64,000 bases of DNA from Streptomyces sp. NBC_00236 (lineage in GTDB: Bacteria > Actinomycetota > Actinomycetes > Streptomycetales > Streptomycetaceae), in assembly GCF_036195045.1 (NCBI RefSeq), contig NZ_CP108100.1, positions 3,782,001 to 3,846,000 on the forward strand, given 5' to 3'. The notes below the pieces were generated by a model, which saw nothing but the letters and a program-made list of their open reading frames with translations, searched no databases and was not told the DNA's origin. The first letter of the stretch is position 1. The number at the start of each line of letters is the position of its first letter. The translations under genes and the position numbers were made by a program. Positions 57,864 through 64,000 of the stretch are shown piece by piece.

Positions 57864-58360
57864 GCCACGCGGACCAGGACCGGCTGAGCCGGACCGCCCT
57901 CGGGATCTTCCACCTCAACGGCAGGTTCCTCTCCGTGGCGGAGAAGCTGGCCGCTCCGGCCGGGCTGACCGCCGCGTGGTGGCAGGTGCTCGGCGCGGTG
58001 ATCACCGAGCCGCTGCCGGTCTCCGGGATCGCTCGCTCGATGGGCATCACCCGGCAGGCCGTGCAGCGCATCGCCGATCTGCTGGTGGGCAAGGGCCTCG
58101 CGGAGTACCTCCCCAACCCGGCCCACCGTCGCGCGAAGCTGCTCCGCCCCACGGAGGAGGGCCGGGCCGCGATGTCCCGGATCAACCCGGGGCATGCGGA
58201 GTTCGCGGCGCGCCTGGCACGGGAGTTGGGGGACGAGGGGTTCACGGAGACGGTCCGGGTACTGGAGCGCCTGACCCGGGCGCTGGAGACCCTCGGGCCC
58301 CCGGGCCTTCCGGGCTCGCTGAACCCTCCCGACTCCTCGGACGCGCCGCCCGCCCCCTGA
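57860..58360 (+). CDS. MarR-family transcription regulator
   Basis: A 166-residue winged-helix repressor. The recognition region is GIARSMGITRQAVQRIADLLVGKGLAEYLPNPAHRRAKLLRPTEEG, with the MarR wing. No conserved reactive Cys is present in this protein, so a small ligand rather than thiol oxidation may release it. It likely binds the paired palindromes at 57207-57239 and represses its own operon; effects on the divergent aminotransferase are also possible. The C-terminal ~25 residues are Pro-rich and variable. Confidence 0.9.
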   Translation: MSHADQDRLSRTALGIFHLNGRFLSVAEKLAAPAGLTAAWWQVLGAVITEPLPVSGIARSMGITRQAVQRIADLLVGKGLAEYLPNPAHRRAKLLRPTEEGRAAMSRINPGHAEFAARLARELGDEGFTETVRVLERLTRALETLGPPGLPGSLNPPDSSDAPPAP

Positions 58361-58528
58361 TCCCGTCCGACTCCCCCGGCCCGTGCGGCGGTTGAGGGCG
58401 CGGTCCGCGTCCACCCCTGACCGGAGCCCCCGCGGACGAGCCCCGCCCACCGGCCCCCGCCGGGGCGACCCGCGCCGCTATTCTCGTCCCCGTCCGGTGT
58501 GTCGCCGTACGGGGGAGGACTGCACACC

Positions 58529-60550
58529 ATGGAGAAGCTCGGGTCCGCCGATCCGCAACGCATCGGCGCCTACCGCCTGCTGGGCCGGCTCGGCGCGGGC
58601 GGCATGGGCCAGGTGTATCTGGCCCGATCCGACCGCGGACGCGTGGTCGCGCTCAAACTGGTCCGCGAGGAGCTCGCCGCACAGCAGGAGTTCCGCGACC
58701 GGTTCCGGCAGGAGGTGCGGGCCGCCCGCCGGGTCGGCTCCACCTGGACCGCTCCCGTGCTGGACGCCGACACCGAGGCCGCCGTTCCCTGGGTCGCCAC
58801 CGGTTACGTCGCCGGCCCCTCCCTCCAGGCCACCGTCACCGGGCGTGCGAACACCGCGGCCGGCCCGGCCCCGGGGGCGTACGGCCCGCTGCCCGACCGC
58901 TCCGTCCACATCCTGGGCACCGGTCTCGCCCACGCCCTCCGGGCCATCCACGGCGCCGATCTCATCCACCGCGACCTCAAGCCGTCCAACATTCTGCTGA
59001 CGATCGACGGCCCGCGGGTCATCGACTTCGGCATAGCCCGGGCGCTCGACACCGTCACGGACGGCGGCCTCACCCGCACCGGTGCCCTGGTCGGCTCCCC
59101 CGGCTTCATGTCGCCCGAGCAGGTGCGCGGCGAGCGCGTGACCCCGGCGTGCGACGTGTTCTGCCTGGGGGCGGTGCTCGCGTACGCCTCGACCGGGCGC
59201 CTTCCGTTCGGAGCGGCGGCCAGCGGGGTGCACGCGCTGCTGTTCCGGATCGCGCAGGAGGACCCGGACCTGACCGGCGTGCCGGTCGACCTCGTGGAAC
59301 TGATCCAGGACTGTCTGCGCAAGGACCCGGCGACCCGTCCGTCGCCGGACGAGATCCTGGAGCGGCTGGACGAGGGAGACACCGCCGAGCCCTGGCTGCC
59401 GGGCGCCCTCATCGCCCAACTCGGGCGCCATGCCGTGGGCCTGCTGGACTCGGAGGACCCGACGGGCACGGTCCCCAAGGACACGGTCCCGAAGGACGGG
59501 GAACCAAGGGACACGATCCCGACGGACGGGGAACCGGCCGGCGCCGTCCCCTCCGACGCCGTCCCCGGAACGGAGGCCGCCACCGACACGGCCACCGTCC
59601 CGGCACCCCCGCAGGCCCCACCGATTACGTCGCCGGCGCAAACGCCGGGTCAGGTACCGGAACCGGCACCTCCCGTGCCCCCCGCACCGCCCGTCGCAGC
59701 CCATGCGCACGGACTGCCCACCATGGTCGAGCCCCCCACGCCCGCTCCCTCTCCGGCCGGAGCCCCACCACCCGGGCCGGCCTCCCCCGCGTACGCCTAT
59801 CCGCAACTGCCCGCACAGCCGCACCCGGGCCAGGGATACGGCTATCCGCAGCAGCCGAACCCCACCCAGGGCTACGCGTACGGCTATCCGCAGCAGCCGG
59901 GCTTCGGGCCCACGCCCCCGTACGGCCCGGTCCAGCCGGCCGGTGCCCAGCCGCCGCCCGCGCGCCGCAGTGCCGGGTCGACCATCGCCCTCGTCGCCGT
60001 CGCGGTGCTCGTCGCCATCGGGGCGGGCGGGTCCGTCTACGCGCTCATGAACGACCGCGGCGCGGGCACCACGGCCTCCCCCACCGACTCGGCCGATCCC
60101 TCCCCGTCGGACGACTCCTCCCACTCCCCTTCCCCGGACGGCCCGCAGGATCCGTCGCCCAGCGACGACGGGCAGAACGGGGACGACGAGGGAGTCATCC
60201 CGGAGGAGTACGTGGGCACCTGGTCCGGCAGCATCGACAACGCCGCCGGCCACTCCACCCGCGAACTCGTCATCCAGCAGGGCCGGGTGGGCGACCCCGT
60301 CCTCACTCTCACCGCGGAGGGGCCGCTGGACACCGGCGGCTCCTACCGCTGCGTCTTCCAGGCGGATCTCGCGACGGATCCGTCCGAAGGCGAACCGGTC
60401 AGCATCGGGCCGTCCGCGGTGACGGAGGGGGAGCCGATGACGTCCTGCACACCGGGCAGCTCCACCACGCTCACCCTGCTCCCGGACGGCACGCTGAGCC
60501 GGGTGAACACGGACTCCGGCGAGAAGCTCACGTACACGAAGTCCGGCTGA
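58529..60550 (+). CDS. Transmembrane Ser/Thr protein kinase
   Basis: A 673-residue Hanks-type kinase. The kinase domain (~10-270) has a Gly-loop GRLGAGGMGQVYLA, ATP Lys43 (VVALKLV), catalytic Asp149 (HRDLKPSN), Asp166 (DFGIAR) and FMSPEQVRGE. A Pro-rich region with Tyr-Gly repeats (YGYPQQP/YAYGYPQQPG, ~435-470) precedes a single membrane helix (~486-508) and an Asp/Ser-rich spacer. The extracellular domain (~560-673, GTWSGSIDNAAGHSTRELV) is not PASTA; two Cys may pair. ATG 58529 has GGAGG 10 nt upstream and is chosen over a GTG at 58499. Signals sensed outside are unknown. Confidence 0.92.
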   Translation: MEKLGSADPQRIGAYRLLGRLGAGGMGQVYLARSDRGRVVALKLVREELAAQQEFRDRFRQEVRAARRVGSTWTAPVLDADTEAAVPWVATGYVAGPSLQATVTGRANTAAGPAPGAYGPLPDRSVHILGTGLAHALRAIHGADLIHRDLKPSNILLTIDGPRVIDFGIARALDTVTDGGLTRTGALVGSPGFMSPEQVRGERVTPACDVFCLGAVLAYASTGRLPFGAAASGVHALLFRIAQEDPDLTGVPVDLVELIQDCLRKDPATRPSPDEILERLDEGDTAEPWLPGALIAQLGRHAVGLLDSEDPTGTVPKDTVPKDGEPRDTIPTDGEPAGAVPSDAVPGTEAATDTATVPAPPQAPPITSPAQTPGQVPEPAPPVPPAPPVAAHAHGLPTMVEPPTPAPSPAGAPPPGPASPAYAYPQLPAQPHPGQGYGYPQQPNPTQGYAYGYPQQPGFGPTPPYGPVQPAGAQPPPARRSAGSTIALVAVAVLVAIGAGGSVYALMNDRGAGTTASPTDSADPSPSDDSSHSPSPDGPQDPSPSDDGQNGDDEGVIPEEYVGTWSGSIDNAAGHSTRELVIQQGRVGDPVLTLTAEGPLDTGGSYRCVFQADLATDPSEGEPVSIGPSAVTEGEPMTSCTPGSSTTLTLLPDGTLSRVNTDSGEKLTYTKSG

Positions 60551-60691
60551 ACCGATCCTGATCCCGCCGCCCACGAGCGGCAGTTCGGCTTCGCACAACC
60601 GCCTCCACCGGCCCGTATATGTGCACGCGATGTGAAGGCCATGCCATAACCTGCGTACCTGGGCCGCACCCCGCTCTCATCTCCGGGTGCC

Positions 60692-62719
60692 ATGCGGCCC
60701 ACATTCACCGTGGGGGTAGACGTCATCATTCGTACACGAAGAATCTCCACCGCGACCTCGCTCGCGGTCCTCTTCAGCTCGGTCGTACTGGTCGGTGGTG
60801 CGGCGAACCCCGCCGCCGCCGACTCCAGCAAGTTCCTCCCTGCCGCGTCCCTGGGCGACATCGTCGCCGACGGCGTGCACAAACGCGTGTTCATCAGCGA
60901 CCCGACGGGCGGCAAGGTCCTCGTCGCCGACTACAACGGTTCGGTCGTGGCGACGATCCCGTCGCTCCCCGGAGTGACGGGCCTCGACCTGTCCGCCGAC
61001 TCCGGCACGCTCTACGCCGCCGTACCGGGCGCCGACGCCATCGTCGCCATCGACACGGCGGCGCTCAAGGAGTCCGCCCGCTACGCCACCGGAAGCGACA
61101 CGGACCCGAAGTACCCGGCGCTCGCGGGCGGCAAGCTCTGGTTCGGGTACGGCTCGGCCGGCGCGGGCCAGATCGGTTCGCTCGACCTGTCCGGCGCCGA
61201 GCCGGTCGTGAGCCTGGGCCAGGACACGAACAACACCTGGTACGCGGCACCGACCCTGGCATCCGCCCCCGGCGCACCCGGCGTACTGGCCGCCGGTATC
61301 GAGGGCCAGAGCCCGACGGAGCTGGCCACGTACGACGTGGCCTCGGGCACGGCCACGCGGACCGCGTACACCCGCACCGACGGGGGCAACATGCGCGATC
61401 TCGCGCTCAGCCCGGACGGTACCCAGGTCGTGGTGGCCAGCGGCTACCCGTACACCCACCAGGGCTACCGCACGTCGGATCTCACGCCCGGGATCGCGTA
61501 CCCGTCCGACTCGTACCCCAACGCCGTCGACATCGCCCCGAACGGCATGGTCGCCGCCGGCATCGACGGCTGGTACTCGCCGGACGTGTACGTGTACAAG
61601 CCGGGGTCCACCGCCAAGCCGGTGCGGACCTACGAATTCCCCAACACCGGTAACAACAGCGGTTCGGACACCCTGGACCCGGCCGGTCTGGCCTGGGCAC
61701 CGGACTCCGGCCGGCTGTTCGCCGTCACCGTGAACAGTCTCGGTGTCCGTTCGCTGCGGGTGCTCACCGACCCCGTCAGATCCGTGACCACGGTCAAGGT
61801 CAGCGCCCCGGCGAAGGCGACGCGCGGCAAGAAGCTCACGGTCACCGGCACAGCGGCGTCGAACAGCGCCTTCGCGGCGGGCGCCAGGGCGACGGTGACG
61901 CGTACCGACATCGAGTCGCCCAAGGGCAAGGCACTGCCCTCGGTGGCGCTGAAGTCCAACGGCGCGTTCGCCTTCACCGACACCCCGACCGCGGGCGGCA
62001 CGGTCACCTACAAGGTCTCGTACGCGGGTGACGCCACCCACGCCGCGGGATCGGGCAGCGACAAGGTCGCCGTCTCCCGTGCGGCCACCTCGCTGTCCCT
62101 GAACCGCAACAAGGCGCTGTACGCCTACGGCACCGATGTGTCGTTCACCGCCCACCTCGGCACGACGTACAAGAACCGCACCGTCGAACTGTGGGTGGAC
62201 CCGTACGGCGCGGACAAGCCCAAGAGGCTGGCGCGGACCGGCAAGGTCAACTCCAAGGGCAACCTGTCCACCACGGTCGACATGACCCGGGACACCACCG
62301 TCACCGCCGTCTTCAGAGGTGACGGCCGCTACGCGGCCAGGACGGTCGCCTCCACGGCGTACGCGAAGGTGAGGGTCTCGACCTCCGTCGCCAAGCAGTA
62401 CAAGACGGCCAGGATCGGCTCCACTTCGTACGCCTACTTCCACAAGAAGACCAACCCGGCCTTCACCACGACGATGAGCTACTACAAGAACCGCAAGTAC
62501 CGGCTCTCCCTGGAGCTCTACTACGCGGGCAAGTGGTACGACGCGGGCTCGCAGTACTTCAAGCTCGGCACCAGCGGCAAGTCGACCGTGACGCTGACCG
62601 GGACGCACGAGACGGGCTACCGGATGCGTGTCCGGGCCTCGTACGTCAACAACACGTCCGGCGACTACGTGAACTCGACCACCCACGGCGCCTGGAAGTA
62701 CTTCTACTTCACCAAGTAG
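60692..62719 (+). CDS. Secreted beta-propeller protein with Ig-like repeats
   Basis: A 675-residue exported protein. A signal peptide (TRRISTATSLAVLFSSVVLVGGAANPAAA) cleaves near residue 44. Residues ~50-360 read as a YncE/WD-like beta-propeller (VFISDPTGGKVLVADYNGSVVATI, LALSPDGTQVVVASG, GLAWAPDSGRLFAV). Two bacterial Ig-like repeats then follow (~370-470 and ~475-560), with VSYAGDATHAAGSGSDKV typical of Ig_3/big-type domains, then a Tyr/Lys-rich C-terminal domain with no LPXTG motif. It probably binds at the cell surface or substrate outside. ATG 60692 is used; GTG 60710 is an alternative. Confidence 0.85.
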   Translation: MRPTFTVGVDVIIRTRRISTATSLAVLFSSVVLVGGAANPAAADSSKFLPAASLGDIVADGVHKRVFISDPTGGKVLVADYNGSVVATIPSLPGVTGLDLSADSGTLYAAVPGADAIVAIDTAALKESARYATGSDTDPKYPALAGGKLWFGYGSAGAGQIGSLDLSGAEPVVSLGQDTNNTWYAAPTLASAPGAPGVLAAGIEGQSPTELATYDVASGTATRTAYTRTDGGNMRDLALSPDGTQVVVASGYPYTHQGYRTSDLTPGIAYPSDSYPNAVDIAPNGMVAAGIDGWYSPDVYVYKPGSTAKPVRTYEFPNTGNNSGSDTLDPAGLAWAPDSGRLFAVTVNSLGVRSLRVLTDPVRSVTTVKVSAPAKATRGKKLTVTGTAASNSAFAAGARATVTRTDIESPKGKALPSVALKSNGAFAFTDTPTAGGTVTYKVSYAGDATHAAGSGSDKVAVSRAATSLSLNRNKALYAYGTDVSFTAHLGTTYKNRTVELWVDPYGADKPKRLARTGKVNSKGNLSTTVDMTRDTTVTAVFRGDGRYAARTVASTAYAKVRVSTSVAKQYKTARIGSTSYAYFHKKTNPAFTTTMSYYKNRKYRLSLELYYAGKWYDAGSQYFKLGTSGKSTVTLTGTHETGYRMRVRASYVNNTSGDYVNSTTHGAWKYFYFTK

Positions 62720-62744
62720 CACGGCGGCGGCGGGAACACGGAAC

Positions 62745-62783
62745 GGCTGCGGGGCCGGGCGCGGGCAGCCCGGCCCCGCAGCC
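62745..62783. terminator. Bidirectional terminator after the beta-propeller gene
   Basis: GGCTGCGGGGCCGGGC and GCCCGGCCCCGCAGCC form a 16-bp perfect stem with a 7-nt loop between convergent genes. Confidence 0.9.
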
Positions 62784-62810
62784 ATGTCCTCGGCCTGTGA
62801 GGGCAGAGCC

Positions 62811-63935
62811 CTACATCAGCGGCTTCACCGACATCAGCAGGTGCTGGTGGGCCCCCTCCGCCGGACCTGCCGCGTCCTCCCGCGTCGCGTGCCCGGTGAC
62901 CATGGCGCGCTGCCCCGGCCCCATCAGCCTGAACCGGATGACCGGGGCGTCGAAGGAGGCCAGCGCGTCCATCAGGTACGACGGGTTGAAGGCGACCGTC
63001 AGCTCGTCCGTGCCCGTCAGCTCCGCGGGCAGCCGCTGGGACGCGACATCGTCCTCGTACCCGGCCTGGAGGAGCACCGAGCCGTTCCGGAAGGCGAGTT
63101 GCAACGGGCTGTCCCCGTCCGCCACCACCGAGACCCGCTTCACCGCCTCGACCAGCGGCTCGCGGTCGGTGACGGCCGCGACCGGGTCCTTCATCGCGAA
63201 CAGCTTGTCGTGGCGCGGCAGCCGGCCGTCCAGGAGCCGCACCGTCGTGCGCATGCCGTCCAGCTCGAAGCCGGCCGAACCGCCGTCCAGCGCAAGGCTG
63301 ACCAGGCCCGCCCGGCCGAAGGAGCGGGCGATCTCCACGAGCCTGCGGGACGGGACGACGACATCGGCCGAGACGTCCGCCGCCGCGGGCTTCCACGCGA
63401 GCCGGCGGACCGCGAAGCGGTACCGGTCCGTGGCCGCCAGGGTCATCCGGTCCCCGTCGAGCCCCAGCCGGATCCCGGTCAGCGTCGGCAGGGTGTCGTC
63501 CCTCCCCGTGGCCACCGCCACGTCGGCGACGGCCGCCGCGAACTCCTGCCCGTCCACCGCCCCGAGCACATCGGGCAGCGGCGGCAGGGCCGGGTAGTCG
63601 TCGAGCGGCAGGACCGACAGTCCGAAGCCCGCGCCGCTGCCCGTCACCGTGAACCGGGACCCCTCGACCGCGCACTCCACCGCCCCCTCGGGCAGCACCC
63701 GGCACACGTCCAGCAGCCGGCGGCCCATGACCAGCACCTTGCCGGGCCGGACGGTCTCGGCCGAAACGTCGATGCGGGCGGACGCCTCGTAGTCGAGGCC
63801 GGAGATGCGGAGCCTGCCGTCCGCCGCTTCCAGCAGCAGTCCGCCCAGCACGGGGACGGGCGATCTCGTCGGCAGCACCCGGGCCGCCCAGGCCACAGCG
63901 TCCGTGAGTTCGCCGCGTTCGATCCGGAACTCCAT
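62811..63935 (-). CDS. DNA polymerase III beta-clamp paralog
   Basis: A 374-residue sliding-clamp protein with three domains of similar size. It begins MEFRIERGELTDAVAWAARVLPTR, and LTGIRLGLDGDRMTLAATDRYRFAVRRL (domain 2) and the FNPSYLMDALASFDAPVIRFRLMGPGQRAMV end (domain 3) are clear DnaN signatures. The principal dnaN lies beside dnaA and recF at the origin in streptomycetes; none of these is here, so this is a second clamp. The C-terminal MSVKPLM replaces the usual MPMRL. GAGAGG lies 8 nt before the ATG. Upstream 63936-64000 shows only the start of a promoter region. Confidence 0.88.
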   Translation of the reverse strand: MEFRIERGELTDAVAWAARVLPTRSPVPVLGGLLLEAADGRLRISGLDYEASARIDVSAETVRPGKVLVMGRRLLDVCRVLPEGAVECAVEGSRFTVTGSGAGFGLSVLPLDDYPALPPLPDVLGAVDGQEFAAAVADVAVATGRDDTLPTLTGIRLGLDGDRMTLAATDRYRFAVRRLAWKPAAADVSADVVVPSRRLVEIARSFGRAGLVSLALDGGSAGFELDGMRTTVRLLDGRLPRHDKLFAMKDPVAAVTDREPLVEAVKRVSVVADGDSPLQLAFRNGSVLLQAGYEDDVASQRLPAELTGTDELTVAFNPSYLMDALASFDAPVIRFRLMGPGQRAMVTGHATREDAAGPAEGAHQHLLMSVKPLM

Positions 63936-64000
63936 GGTGGTGACCTCTCCTCGCGCGCCGGCCGTCTCCGGTCTCCGACGTTAAGGGGCACCACTGACAA

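Overview
The window is chromosomal DNA from a Streptomyces or very close relative. It is very GC-rich with GC-dominated third codon positions, has many GTG starts and ATGA/GTGA stop-start overlaps, and encodes a WblA-type WhiB protein, secreted SGNH lipase, SigE-family sigma factor, LAETG sortase-type remnant and MsiK-dependent-type sugar ABC genes. No biosynthetic gene cluster, CRISPR array, rRNA or complete prophage was seen. One tRNA is present, with a decayed integrase beside it.

Layout. 1-3143: the end of a HAD hydrolase, a Fic-like protein, a CooC-like ATPase and a small mobile-element-like repeat with 15-bp terminal inverted repeats. 3142-13058: a polysaccharide-deacetylase-like lipoprotein, a SulP transporter fused to a beta-carbonic anhydrase, acetyl-CoA synthetase, NhaA antiporter, a holin-like membrane protein and an alpha/beta hydrolase. 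13416-28426: MarP-type protease, NUDIX hydrolase, endonuclease III, a metal-associated secreted protein behind a CsoR-like operator, Crp, MBL hydrolase, NUDIX, RidA, DUF4177, two ArsA-like ATPases, WblA, a class A penicillin-binding protein, YqeY-like protein and a metallophosphoesterase. From memory, the order HAD / acs / marP / nudix / nth / crp / MBL / ridA / small protein / two ArsA-like ATPases / whiB / ponA / phosphoesterase matches the Rv3661-Rv3683 region of Mycobacterium tuberculosis, so this looks like an old actinobacterial core block.

28544-37480: tRNA-Pro(CGG) with an integrase pseudogene directly behind it, then a probable mannoside utilisation locus (ROK kinase with a heptad-repeat tail, LacI regulator, GH2 beta-mannosidase, solute-binding lipoprotein, two permeases; no ATPase). 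37619-40167: three corrin-ring genes (cobH, cobK, cbiD). 40480-47529: secreted lipase, SnoaL-like protein, methyltransferase, S9 peptidase, SURF1 protein, and a membrane protein coupled to an ECF-type sigma factor. 47802-52818: asd-ask, a frameshifted LAETG surface-protein remnant, a DUF5063 protein, recR and ybaB. 53198-64000: a SLATT-domain protein, an unknown conserved protein, a GntR regulator, a class III aminotransferase, a DJ-1/PfpI plus MarR pair behind a double palindrome, a transmembrane Ser/Thr kinase, a secreted beta-propeller/Ig-like protein, and a second DNA polymerase sliding clamp.

Regulatory layer. Many genes have a TANNNT-like -10 hexamer 6-8 nt in front of the start codon and no ribosome site, as expected for leaderless mRNAs. 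Strong hairpin terminators separate most convergent genes. The clearest operators are a CsoR-like site at 17471, paired MarR-type palindromes at 57207-57239, and GACAACGTTGTC at the ROK kinase promoter. The best candidates for less-described biology are the SulP-carbonic anhydrase fusion, the repeat-bearing ArsA-like pair next to wblA, the ROK kinase tail, the short inverted-repeat element, the SLATT protein beside ybaB-recR, and the sliding-clamp paralog.
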